Made by a program: the position numbers and the translations under genes. Below are positions 18,394 to 25,446 of a DNA stretch of 40,593 bases, piece by piece; the first letter of the stretch is position 1; every line of letters starts with the position of its first letter. The stretch lies in the NCBI GenBank assembly GCA_028819495.1, contig JAPPLI010000125.1:1-40593 (forward strand). The letters are read 5' to 3'. Source of the stretch: Gammaproteobacteria bacterium. GTDB lineage: Bacteria; Pseudomonadota; Gammaproteobacteria; Eutrophobiales; Eutrophobiaceae. A model generated the notes under the pieces. It was not told where the DNA came from, ran no database searches, and worked only from the letters and a program-made list of their open reading frames with translations.

Positions 18394-19125
18394 TCAGGGG
18401 CAAGGCAGCACCGACTCCTGGGGCACGCCTTCAAGGGCCGCATCCAGGGCCTTGAGGGCGCTGGATTTCGCCCTCACGTAGTCCGCCAGCAACCGAGGTT
18501 CACCGGTCCCTGTCTCAACCCTCTCAAGTCGTAATGTCGGGTTATCAAAGAAATTCTGGATAAACCCCGTCCGGGTAAGCCGCAGAGACTTCAACTCACC
18601 GGTCTTCGCGCTGCGGCTGACTTGCTTGACCATGTATTCCCGCTCGCGCAGAGAAATATACTCGTCATTCATCATCCAGTAACCCCGGGGGGACCGGCTG
18701 ATGCCCAGTTCAGGCTGCTGCTCCCAGCCGCCGAGGATCATCACCAGGCCGGGGCCATGAGCGGAACGATATATCTGGTCATAAACCTTTACCAGGTCAC
18801 ACCTGCCCTGCCCCGGGGCAAGCAATGTATCGGTCATACGGCGCAGACGGTCCTCCTGTGCCAGGCGTTGCTCAGAAGGAAAGAACATCAAAGCTAGGCC
18901 CCGCTTTTCTCCCTGACCGGAAATCGTCGCTGCCCAGAGAGTCATTTCAGTCCGCTTCACAGTTCCGCGGTATTCTCCTTCGATGCCAGAGAAACGGATT
19001 GATTCACCAGCAGCAGGAACCCCGCTGCTCACCATCAAGGTGATACATAAATATATGAGTGGAAAGTTTGGTTCGTACCCCGGTTCTTTTTCCATTGACC
19101 TGGTGATGAAAGTATCGGTGGCCAT
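18394..19125 (-). CDS. Secreted protein of unknown function with chimeric N-terminus
   Basis: 243-residue protein that I do not recognise. Residues about 22-41 (PLIYLCITLMVSSGVPAAG) look like a signal-peptide core, so the mature part is probably periplasmic, a mix of beta strands with several RLE/SRS-type charged stretches. The first about 20 residues are read from DNA that, in another frame, encodes the 5' part of a HicA-like toxin. The original start was therefore probably lost when the hicA fragment joined here, and the present start is borrowed. ATG 19125 is used; ATG 19095 is an alternative. It is followed after three bases by the MFS transporter gene, so they may be co-expressed. Confidence 0.62.
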   Translation of the reverse strand: MATDTFITRSMEKEPGYEPNFPLIYLCITLMVSSGVPAAGESIRFSGIEGEYRGTVKRTEMTLWAATISGQGEKRGLALMFFPSEQRLAQEDRLRRMTDTLLAPGQGRCDLVKVYDQIYRSAHGPGLVMILGGWEQQPELGISRSPRGYWMMNDEYISLREREYMVKQVSRSAKTGELKSLRLTRTGFIQNFFDNPTLRLERVETGTGEPRLLADYVRAKSSALKALDAALEGVPQESVLPCP

Positions 19126-19189
19126 GACCTTTACTGTCCTCTATGAAGCCTTTTTTCAGTAGTACGGACGCAATGTTTTCTCTTTCCAT
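19004..19189 (-). pseudogene. Truncated HicA-like toxin gene
   Basis: The 61-codon frame starts MERENIASVLLKKGF, then HRYFHHQVNGKRTGVRTKLSTH, which fits the widespread HicA-like small toxins (double-stranded-RNA-binding-like fold with a GH-x-Y-F active region and a KRT-x-x-RTK strand). After THIF the similarity stops and the frame runs into DNA of the secreted-protein gene, so the toxin's last 30 or so residues are missing. AGGA lies about eight bases before the ATG, and the putative antitoxin gene stops 17 bases upstream. Almost certainly inactive. A second copy of its 5' end lies at 23474-23537. Confidence 0.62.
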
Positions 19190-19220
19190 AGGATATTCCT
19201 GATAGATTACAAGTCAAGAA
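19157..19220. repeat. Direct repeat, left copy (hicA-like 5' end)
   Basis: 64 bases matching 23474-23537 in the same orientation at 56 of 64 positions by hand alignment, with the core GATATTCCTGATAGATTA shared exactly. This copy spans the end of the putative antitoxin gene, its ribosome site and the first codons (MERENIASV) of the hicA-like fragment. The two copies bracket about 4.3 kb of toxin-antitoxin and nuclease genes. Confidence 0.75.
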
Positions 19221-19503
19221 ACCGATTTCTGATTGTAACGCCGTGTCCTGTCACCTCATTCTCATTAAGGTTTCCATAATATTCATAATAATAAGTGAGA
19301 TCTTTTATTGCGTCATCCAAAGCTTCAGAGGCGGTATCCCCATAGCCGCAGATTTCCAGGAAGTCATTTTCCGCAAAATAAGTACCGCCTTCATTTTTAA
19401 CTTGAAGTACAACTGGTCTGTTCAGAGAATGTAATTTCCCGTTGGTATTTCTCACCCGAACCGGGTGTCTTGGTAATCGGGAATTCGGGAAAATTTTATT
19501 CAA
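19207..19503 (-). CDS. Putative HicB-like antitoxin or partner of the hicA fragment
   Basis: 98-residue protein. The segment GGTYFAENDFLEICGYGDTASEAL (in two pieces, about residues 40-64) resembles the HicB/partial RNase H-like fold, where a Y-x-A-x-(D/E)-x-P-E-x strand is followed by G-D-T-x-x-E-A-L. The C-terminus ends GHGVTIRNRFLDL. Its order ahead of a HicA-like gene, with a 17-base gap, supports an antitoxin role. The start is uncertain: TTG 19503 is used here and has no clear ribosome site; the upstream gene's stop overlaps it by eight bases. Family assignment is tentative because the typical HicB DNA-binding tail is absent. Confidence 0.5.
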   Translation of the reverse strand: MNKIFPNSRLPRHPVRVRNTNGKLHSLNRPVVLQVKNEGGTYFAENDFLEICGYGDTASEALDDAIKDLTYYYEYYGNLNENEVTGHGVTIRNRFLDL

Positions 19504-20154
19504 ATTCGATATTCTTTACCAGCATCGCGATGCCGGGATAATAGTACCCTTTCTTATTTCGTAACGTACGGGTTTCTTTTGGAAAACACCAAGCTAAAGC
19601 GTGATAATCCGCTGATGATTTAATTCCTTCGCAAAAATCTATTATCTGTTGCCCAATTTTATCAGTGGGAGTCTTCGGTGCAGCAGATGCCGAAGCAAAA
19701 ACTACAGCAAGGGCTGTTACACCGCGTTGGTATCCCTTTGTTTTTTTTGCTGCGTTGGTGGCTTCTTCCATAGATTTTTTATTGTGGTAGGCAACCCATT
19801 TTTATCTTTAGCTCCAGACAAAGGAACGAATTTGTGCTTTGCCTCGATAAATTCATCTTTCCCGTCGGTGTCGGTGCAAATCCACAGGTCTCCTCTACCT
19901 GTCCAAGGTTCCTCACCTCGAACTTTTTTCTCTGTCTTAAATTCTTGCAAGGCAATCCTTCCACATCGCCAGGCTGCAGCGCACAAGACGCTTACATTGG
20001 GTGTTTCTTTGTACCAATGAGCAGAATCATAACCTTTCATAATACGGCAGTATCTCTCATGTGCGAGCAGCCATTCTTCCAACAAAGCATCCCAGTGATT
20101 AAGCCCCTTCTTGCCTTTCAAATGGTAACCGCGAACTGTCTCTGCTTCGCTCAT
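19496..20154 (-). CDS. PD-(D/E)XK nuclease-like protein split by a -1 frameshift
   Basis: Two overlapping frames read as one protein of about 220 residues. The first (20154-19717, 145 codons) has GRGDLWICTDT then EFIEAKHKF at about 101-125, a D...ExK nuclease signature, plus an N-terminal helical part with HWYKETPNVSVLCAAAWRCG. The second (19771-19496, frame -1) continues with KSMEEATNAAKK and a hydrophobic ALAVVFASASAA strand and YYYPGIAMLV. The frames meet at a CAA-AAA-AAA-CAA stretch (eight A's, near 19733), which is an A AAA AAA slippery heptamer in phase for -1 slippage. An alternative is an A6 run at about 19768. It could be programmed frameshifting, a decayed gene or an assembly error. 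Function beyond nuclease-like is unknown. Confidence 0.55.
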
Positions 20155-20465
20155 AAAACTCTCCCAACTTCTCTCAGTTAAAACAAAAAATAAGCTTCAC
20201 ACTCATAATATTACGAGGGCGGAACTATATAACACCACATCCCGACATGTTGGCCAACGTCCCAGGCCACCCCATGCAGCCGTTTGAAGAAATGTCCTAT
20301 CGCCTTTCAGGGCTTACGAACTCTCCTGGTCAAATACAGGCATGTCCATGACGCGGGCAACCTCTCCGTGGGATTTGGCAAGTCCGCGACCAACCCTTCT
20401 TAAACCTACCGATTCAAAGGACGTAATTTTTACCGCAGAATTAATAGAGCACATGGCTATAGAGG
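20155..20465. other. Intergenic gap with one weak 46-codon frame
   Basis: 311 bases between the split nuclease-like gene and the EVE/Mrr-like gene. I see no tRNA, no clear promoter and no strong terminator. A minus-strand frame at 20454-20314 (ATG to TAA, 46 codons, starting MCSINSAVKI and ending PVFDQESS) has no convincing ribosome site and no similarity I recognise. It could be a decayed gene remnant. A short TTGGCCAA palindrome lies at about 20250. Confidence 0.3.
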
Positions 20466-21482
20466 TTAGAATTGTTTCAAAAAACCGCGTGCCAGGATTT
20501 CCATGAAGTCTTTAGCGCCACGAAAAATAAAGGGCACTTTATACTTGTCAGACAACTTCGACATTTCTTTCTCCAACTCTGGAGACGGACCTGCATCGGT
20601 GACGAGTAGAACAACTGCAATTACGACGTGGCCTTTTTCCAAACGTGATCTGAATGCCTCCTCGAGCTTGGAGACAACCTTCGGTCCTTCCAGGAACTCG
20701 TGGTCTTTTATTTGCACCGGTACTATCCAGTCGAGAGCTTCGCTGAACGGATTCGAAATGATAATCTCTAAATCAGCGCCGCGCTCCTGAGGGCCGCCAG
20801 TATGCAGGACGGTTACAGGGAAGAGAGGCTCCAAGGCGTCACGGACGACCGTCTCCCACTCGCTACCCTGCAGCCCAACCCGCAGACTTTCAGATAGCCG
20901 CGTAGCCATGTCCTCAATAATAGAACCCGTAACCAGATCTGACACAATGCTTTCAGCCCGACCGACGGCTGTTGTGCCAACCGTGAGGTCCTCGTCGTGC
21001 CCGATGATGCGTTCCAGGCACTCGGCGTAGTCGGATATACGCCATAGTCTTCCTCGACACCGCAGGCTCCTACGTAGCCCTGCATCAACCAATTGGTGTT
21101 CATTGGCCACGCCTGTGGGTGTTAGTACCTTAACCGTTCGTAGATGACCGAAGTCGCCATGTTCTTCGTTAATGTCGAACTCATAAGGACCTCGGATTCG
21201 AACCAGTGTAAAAAGACCATCGTGCGGCATGTTTGGTACTAACACCACATCTCCGTCGTTCATGTAATCGCCAGCAGGACCATCACCCATCCTCCAATGC
21301 CGACTCGCGTTTTTCTGATGTTCAGTGAGTTGGTTGCCTTCTTCCCATGCTTCATTAATACAGTGTAAGTCTTGCTCGGGGTACCCTCCCCATCCTTGCC
21401 GGAGTCGCCCTTCAGACAACTCCCGTCTCAGAAACTCGCGGTGCTCAAGGGTATCCCTGCTAGTTCGCATTGCCCAATACAT
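20466..21482 (-). CDS. EVE-like plus Mrr-like restriction nuclease
   Basis: 338-residue two-domain protein, probably a modification-dependent (type IV-like) restriction enzyme. Residues about 25-150 look like an EVE/PUA-type sensor (RQGWGG, DVVLVPNMPHDG, FTLVRIRGPYEF). Residues about 205-335 are Mrr-like PD-(D/E)XK: GSEWETVVRDAL helix, GADLEIII with the Asp (about 237), and VPVQIKDHE where Gln replaces Glu in the Q-x-K form used by Mrr, followed by a helix. Same domain logic as the gene at 2312-3202, but no close similarity is visible. It stands alone in the island. The start ATG lies only 33 bases before an inverted-repeat structure. Confidence 0.7.
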   Translation of the reverse strand: MYWAMRTSRDTLEHREFLRRELSEGRLRQGWGGYPEQDLHCINEAWEEGNQLTEHQKNASRHWRMGDGPAGDYMNDGDVVLVPNMPHDGLFTLVRIRGPYEFDINEEHGDFGHLRTVKVLTPTGVANEHQLVDAGLRRSLRCRGRLWRISDYAECLERIIGHDEDLTVGTTAVGRAESIVSDLVTGSIIEDMATRLSESLRVGLQGSEWETVVRDALEPLFPVTVLHTGGPQERGADLEIIISNPFSEALDWIVPVQIKDHEFLEGPKVVSKLEEAFRSRLEKGHVVIAVVLLVTDAGPSPELEKEMSKLSDKYKVPFIFRGAKDFMEILARGFLKQF

Positions 21483-21867
21483 TGGTCAGACCTCCTCAGT
21501 TAGTGTTGTTGAAAGTCATGCGACCGGCGATAATGTAACTGTGCCATTTTAGCAATGCTGCCATTTCGTTAATGCAGGAGAGCAGAGCTTCAACTGCAGT
21601 TTAGTGAATAAGAGCCGGTCACATGACACAGCAAAAATCACGGTGAACAAAGGAGGCGGCATTTCAAGTATGGGAGATATTTCATACACATTTTCGGAGT
21701 ACTCATTCCTCAATTCAGCTAACGGTATTCTCACGATTGAAGCGGACGAATATGAACTTTATCTTACCCCGGTACTGTCCGGCTGTTTGATGAACGGCGC
21801 TTCTGACGGAGGAGGCGAGGTGAACTCCTTCGAATCAGTTGGATAAGACATAGTATCAGCACCTCAG
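21483..21867. other. Gap with an inverted repeat and one weak 80-codon frame
   Basis: 385 bases without a firm gene. TCATGCGACCGGC (21516-21528) is inverted with one mismatch at 21614-21626 (GCCGGTCACATGA), loop about 85 bases. A plus-strand frame 21604-21846 (80 codons; internal ATG 21670, AGGAGG at 21651-21656, 13 bases away) has a plausible beta-rich middle (GILTIEADEYELYL) but no recognised family, and I do not call it a gene. The overlapping minus frame is equally unsupported. Confidence 0.3.
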
Positions 21868-22380
21868 TTATTGGTTCTCAGTAGGTATAAGTGATTTTAG
21901 AGAGCTCTTGTCAGCGACTAAGGCGAACAGAAGAGGAGTCAGTATGCCAACCACGATTATGGAGGTAACGCTTCTCTTACCTCCTTTGTCGGGAAATATC
22001 AAGTTAAGTAGGTAGATAGCATATATAAAAGATAAGGCAGTCTTGCTGACTAGAACGATTACGGTTTTCCATATGGATTTGTTGGCACGCCATGTATTGA
22101 CTAGCGACGCTAAGAACAGAAGAACGAATGTGATACTTGCTATAATTTGTAGCCAACTAGTTGGTATTCCTATACGAAAAAAAAGATACACTCCACCGAA
22201 TAATATCAGTAGAGGAATAAAGCATAAAGCTGCGGACAATCCTAAGTCTTTGAAGTTGTTATAGAAAACAACCTTACCCATAGAGGTTAATATCAAGCTT
22301 AGTATTACGGAACCTGCTACTAAATAGAGAATGATACTTGACTGATTTGATTGGACGTACAGAACGACAGAATCCAGCAT
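21868..22380 (-). CDS. Small multi-pass membrane protein, unknown function
   Basis: 170 residues from the ATG at 22380, chosen because GAGGAG lies about seven bases upstream; the in-frame start at 22416 has no such site. About five hydrophobic segments are visible: SSIILYLVAGSVILSLIL, AALCFIPLLILFGGVYLFF, IIASITFVLLFLASLV, KTALSFIYAIYLLNLI and SIIVVGILTPLLFALV. Basic loops between them. No family recognised. It lies between two structured inverted repeats in the defence/toxin island, so it might be an effector or cargo, but nothing in the sequence proves that. AT-rich compared with the backbone. Confidence 0.6.
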   Translation of the reverse strand: MLDSVVLYVQSNQSSIILYLVAGSVILSLILTSMGKVVFYNNFKDLGLSAALCFIPLLILFGGVYLFFRIGIPTSWLQIIASITFVLLFLASLVNTWRANKSIWKTVIVLVSKTALSFIYAIYLLNLIFPDKGGKRSVTSIIVVGILTPLLFALVADKSSLKSLIPTENQ

Positions 22381-22413
22381 GGGGTACTCCTCACGTTTGT
22401 TGCAATTTTCCAC

Positions 22414-22560
22414 CATCCAAAAGGATGCCGGGTCGTTGCAACAACACGTGAAAGTGAGCCCTGCCTATTTGCCGACTCAGGTAGCTAGCCCGAGTCTATG
22501 ATTGGCTTTTGTATTCAACAGGTAACCCGACACAGCGGGTACACGTGTTGTTGCATGACG
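22414..22560. repeat. Multibranched inverted-repeat structure
   Basis: An outer 14-base perfect inverted repeat, TGCAACAACACGTG (22437-22450) with CACGTGTTGTTGCA (22542-22555), encloses 91 bases that contain two further hairpins: GACTCAGG/CCCGAGTC (22474-22481/22489-22496, one mismatch, loop TAGCTAG) and ACCCG/CGGGT (22525-22529/22536-22540). A fourth stem, CATCC-AAAA-GGATG, sits just outside at 22414-22427. Together they would fold as a three-way junction in RNA or single-stranded DNA. The rest of the 22381-22781 gap (22561-22736) holds no supported gene. Confidence 0.6.
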
Positions 22561-22736
22561 AATTATGCCGTAGTGAAGGTAAGCAAGTCAACAGTAAGCG
22601 TAGTGGAATGGGGTCAGGCCGCATGGACGCCAGAAACTACATTCCGATGGACGTTTGTTGTTGCTTTCATTATGGAACTCGGCACAGTGCCAGTTACAGC
22701 AGACAAGCCAATGCCTGTATTACAACCAAATTATAA

Positions 22737-22777
22737 TTGACTATTCTTCCTTACTAAAATAACATATTAGTAAGGAG
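22737..22777 (+). promoter_or_regulatory. vapBC promoter with overlapping palindromic operator
   Basis: TTGACT (22737-22742) and TAACAT (22760-22765) are spaced 17 bases apart, a fair sigma-70-type promoter. A perfect 9-base inverted repeat CCTTACTAA (22749-22757)/TTAGTAAGG (22767-22775) surrounds the -10 box. Its right arm runs into the AAGGAG ribosome site (22772-22777). This is the expected layout for autorepression by an AbrB-type antitoxin. Confidence 0.65.
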
Positions 22778-22781
22778 AACC

Positions 22782-23027
22782 ATGATGATAGTAAAGATTA
22801 CATCCAAACGTCAGGTCACATTCCCCGCAAGGGTGCTGGACGCGCTAGGTGTGGGTCCAGGCGACCAAATCGAACTGAAAGAGGGCGCTGACGGGTTCGT
22901 TCTAAAGCCCAGGCGCATCGATTATTCCAAACTGGGTTTTCTCAAAGACAGGATCGATCCCTCTATCGAACCATTCGATATTGAAAAGTTCAGGAGTGAA
23001 CCTTATGACCCGTCGTTACGGGATTGA
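22782..23027 (+). CDS. vapB: AbrB/MazE-type antitoxin of a VapBC pair
   Basis: 81-residue antitoxin with a SpoVT-AbrB DNA-binding domain (residues about 3-45: VKITSKRQVTFPARVLDALGVGPGDQ in outline, then a swapped-hairpin strand ending KPRR) and a C-terminal toxin-binding tail containing PFDIEKFRS. It would bind the operator upstream and neutralise the PIN toxin. Two adjacent ATGs (22782, 22785) are possible; the second sits at a better seven-base spacing from AAGGAG. Its end overlaps the toxin start by 23 bases, a coupled arrangement. Confidence 0.88.
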   Translation: MMIVKITSKRQVTFPARVLDALGVGPGDQIELKEGADGFVLKPRRIDYSKLGFLKDRIDPSIEPFDIEKFRSEPYDPSLRD

Positions 23028-23424
23028 TACGTCGGTCCTAATCCGGTTGATTACCGCACAACCGCCTGATTCATATACATACTGCATCGAACAACTAACC
23101 GGGTTGATCGGTACTGGCGCAGAAATCCTTGCCTCAAACCAGGTTATTGGTGAGGCATATATCGCCGTTCAACACCACTACAAGGTATCCAGGGATGATG
23201 CTTCACAGGCTCTCTTGCAGGTTTTGAGCAGCGGACTGATTGCGCCGCTGAACGGGAGCGCCGTCCTTGAGGCGCTGACGGCGACCGGCGGTCCGGGCCT
23301 GTTCGATCGCCTCATATCCGACGACTATACACGCGCCGGTCTGGAAGTTCTGACACTGGACCGGAAAATGGCGGCGCTGCCCAACGCGCAATATCTACCC
23401 GCTATAGAGCTGCCAGGGGTTTAA
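23005..23424 (+). CDS. vapC: PIN-domain toxin VapC
   Basis: 139-residue PIN-domain ribonuclease toxin, normally cleaving tRNA or rRNA with Mg2+. The acidic site is visible: Asp in RRYGIDTSVL (about 7), Glu in QVIGEAYIAV (about 46), Asp in LISDDYTRAG (about 99) and Asp in VLTLDRKMA (about 117). I start at ATG 23005 because AGGAG is seven bases upstream and PIN toxins begin just before the first Asp. Overlap with vapB confirms the pair. It appears intact. Confidence 0.88.
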   Translation: MTRRYGIDTSVLIRLITAQPPDSYTYCIEQLTGLIGTGAEILASNQVIGEAYIAVQHHYKVSRDDASQALLQVLSSGLIAPLNGSAVLEALTATGGPGLFDRLISDDYTRAGLEVLTLDRKMAALPNAQYLPAIELPGV

Positions 23425-23473
23425 CTGCTTCGCCTTCAACCGATGCCGTATGGTTTTCGCAAGGCGTATGAAG

Positions 23474-23537
23474 CAGTAATGCGGACGCAATTTTTTCTCT
23501 TTCCATGAGATATTCCTGATAGATTATATGTCATGAA
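23474..23537. repeat. Direct repeat, right copy (hicA-like 5' end remnant)
   Basis: Second copy of the 64-base repeat at 19157-19220, same orientation. On the minus strand it still reads MEREKIASALL from an ATG at 23507, then loses eight bases relative to the left copy (AAAAAAGG) and shifts frame, so only a stub of the toxin gene remains. The plus-strand amidohydrolase start codon (23533) lies inside this copy. Confidence 0.72.
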
Positions 23538-24939
23538 TAGTAGAATTTCCCTCTGGTTGTTGCTTATTTCCCTGTTGATACTGGCCCTGAAAAGTCCGTA
23601 CGCCAATGCAGAGGACATTGACCTGGTCGTTTCGGCTGATTATGTCGTTACCATGGATGACAAAAATACGGTGATCGATAAAGGCGCCATTGCCATTGAC
23701 AACGGGATCATTGTCGCGGTCGATGAGCAGGCATTGATTAACGGGAAATACTCGCCAACAAAACGAATTGCCGGTGAAAACCGGGTACTGATGCCGGGTC
23801 TTGTGAACGGGCATACTCATGCGGCTATGGTTCTCTTTCGCGGTATTGCCGATGACCTTGAACTGATGGAATGGCTGACAAAATACATCTTTCCCGCCGA
23901 AATCCGCTTTGTGAATAAGGAATTTGTGCGTATCGGTACACAACTGGCCTGTCTTGAGATGATCAGGGGCGGCACAACGACCGTCGTGGATATGTATTTT
24001 CATCCAAAGGAAATCGCCCGGGTGATGGAGGAATGCGGCCTGCGGGCGATTGTCGGGGCTGCCGTCATCGAACAGGAAAGCGGCTACACCAAAAACTTTG
24101 CCGATGCGATGAACAAGGCCGAGAGTTTTATCGGGCAGTGGAAAAACAAGAACAACCGCATCACCCCTGCCTTTGCGCCTCACGCGGCCTATACCATTAC
24201 ACCCGACAACCTGAAGATCGTAAGAAAACGGGCCAACGAACTCTCCGTGGGCATCGCGATCCACCTTTCCGAGTCAAAGGCCGAACTCAAGCTAGTGGGA
24301 GACAGCTACGGGGAGACATCGATCAACCATCTTGAAAAAATCGGTTTCTTCCATGGCCCAACCATTGCCGCCCACGTTGTCTGGCCGACGAAAGCCGAAA
24401 TATCCATTCTGTCCGCACGCGGGGTGGGCGCTATCCACAACCCCACGTCCAACATGAAGATCGCATCCGGTTTTGCCCCCGTTCCTGAAATGCTGGACGC
24501 CGGTGTCGCGGTGGGTCTGGGTACGGACGGGGCTGCTTCCAACAACGACCTGGACATGTGGGACGAGATCCGCCTGGCTGCATATATACACAAGGGCCGC
24601 CTGCTGGACCCTGAGACCATGCCTGCCCTAAGGGTTCTGGAGATCGCCACCAGGGTCGGCGCCGCGGCTATCGGTCTGGATGATACTGGATCACTGGCAA
24701 CAGGCAAACATGCGGACCTTATCCTGGTATCCCTGGACGCTGCCCACCTGGTCCCCATGTATGACGTCGTGTCCCATCTTGTTTATGCCGTCGATGCCCA
24801 GGACGTGCAGACTGTCATCGTTGACGGCAAAGTGCTTATGGAAGACCGCAAAGTACTGACACTGGATGAGCAGGAAGTAATTAAAGCCGCCCGGACGATT
24901 GCAGCAAGGATTGATAAGGAAATCCGGGCGACACGATAA
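23533..24939 (+). CDS. Exported amidohydrolase, MTA/SAH-deaminase-like
   Basis: 468-residue metal-dependent hydrolase of the amidohydrolase superfamily, closest in layout to 5-methylthioadenosine/S-adenosylhomocysteine deaminases and related aminohydrolases. Metal ligands: HTH in NGHTHAAM (about 94-96), His in AIHLSESKAE (about 245), His in AAHVVW (about 282) and Asp in GTDGAASNND (about 332). Unlike cytosolic family members it has an N-terminal signal peptide (about 1-26, LWLLLISLLILALKS, cleavage after ANA), so it is predicted periplasmic. The start ATG lies in a duplicated hicA remnant, and no strong ribosome site is seen. Substrate unknown; deamination of a purine-like or other N-heterocycle is possible. 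Confidence 0.85.
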   Translation: MNSRISLWLLLISLLILALKSPYANAEDIDLVVSADYVVTMDDKNTVIDKGAIAIDNGIIVAVDEQALINGKYSPTKRIAGENRVLMPGLVNGHTHAAMVLFRGIADDLELMEWLTKYIFPAEIRFVNKEFVRIGTQLACLEMIRGGTTTVVDMYFHPKEIARVMEECGLRAIVGAAVIEQESGYTKNFADAMNKAESFIGQWKNKNNRITPAFAPHAAYTITPDNLKIVRKRANELSVGIAIHLSESKAELKLVGDSYGETSINHLEKIGFFHGPTIAAHVVWPTKAEISILSARGVGAIHNPTSNMKIASGFAPVPEMLDAGVAVGLGTDGAASNNDLDMWDEIRLAAYIHKGRLLDPETMPALRVLEIATRVGAAAIGLDDTGSLATGKHADLILVSLDAAHLVPMYDVVSHLVYAVDAQDVQTVIVDGKVLMEDRKVLTLDEQEVIKAARTIAARIDKEIRATR

Positions 24940-24974
24940 CTAACCGTTAGAAGCCGACCTGGCCAGGCGTGCCG

Positions 24975-25316
24975 CTACCTGTGAGACTGGCGCTTGTGCA
25001 TGCGTTTGTGCCGCTTGCTGCTCAGTTCATCGTATTTGCGCAACTGCTCCTCGCTGAGGATGCCGTCAAGCCGCTGCTTGGTTTCTTCATCCAGAGATGC
25101 CATCTGTGGCTTGATTTGTTCCATTGCGGACCGCTTGATATCTCTCTTCTTTTTCCATTGGTCTTTCAGGATTTCGGCTACGGGTTGTTTCTGCTCTTCA
25201 GTGAGTTCCAGTTTGCTGATCAACTTGTTCTTGTGTTTGCCTCCGGTATGATGATCGGCACTGGCCGTCGCGAGCAGCAACATTGAACCGAAAACGGCGA
25301 TGAGTAATTTATTCAT
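24975..25316 (-). CDS. Spy/CpxP-like periplasmic protein
   Basis: 113 residues from ATG 25316 (GGAG six bases upstream). A signal peptide (about 1-20, LLIAVFGSMLLLATASA) precedes a His/Lys-rich, all-helical mature part with LELTEEQKQPVAEILKDQ and LDGILSEEQLRKYDEL, the LTxxQ-type repeats seen in Spy/CpxP/CnrR-like chaperone or stress-sensor proteins. It is divergently oriented to the AGCS symporter gene and convergent with the amidohydrolase. Binding of metals by the His-rich tail is possible but unproven. Confidence 0.72.
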   Translation of the reverse strand: MNKLLIAVFGSMLLLATASADHHTGGKHKNKLISKLELTEEQKQPVAEILKDQWKKKRDIKRSAMEQIKPQMASLDEETKQRLDGILSEEQLRKYDELSSKRHKRMHKRQSHR

Positions 25317-25446
25317 TATTTTCTCCTCTATGGTTGATTGAAAGCAGCGGCGCTGAACAGTGTAATGGATGAATTGGCAAACATCATGGAAAATATACGG
25401 ATTTGACCGTAAACTGGAAAAAAAGTTTCCGGGGTACAATAATATA

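Noticed and set aside
19165..19190. Programmed frameshift between the hicA-like fragment and the secreted-protein gene
   Set aside because: The two frames come from joined pieces of different origin, and similarity to the toxin simply stops at the joint.
22414..22560. Integron attC site or cassette array
   Set aside because: The palindromes and one-gene units recall cassettes, but I could not find a matching RYYYAAC...GTTRRRY pair, and no integrase is present.
22498..22740. 80-codon plus-strand frame before vapBC
   Set aside because: Its 5' end lies in the inverted-repeat structure, there is no ribosome site, and the residue composition is not protein-like.
19004..23537. A complete phage or integrative element
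   Set aside because: No integrase, transposase or structural genes are visible, and the direct repeats are derived from a gene fragment and not from a tRNA end.
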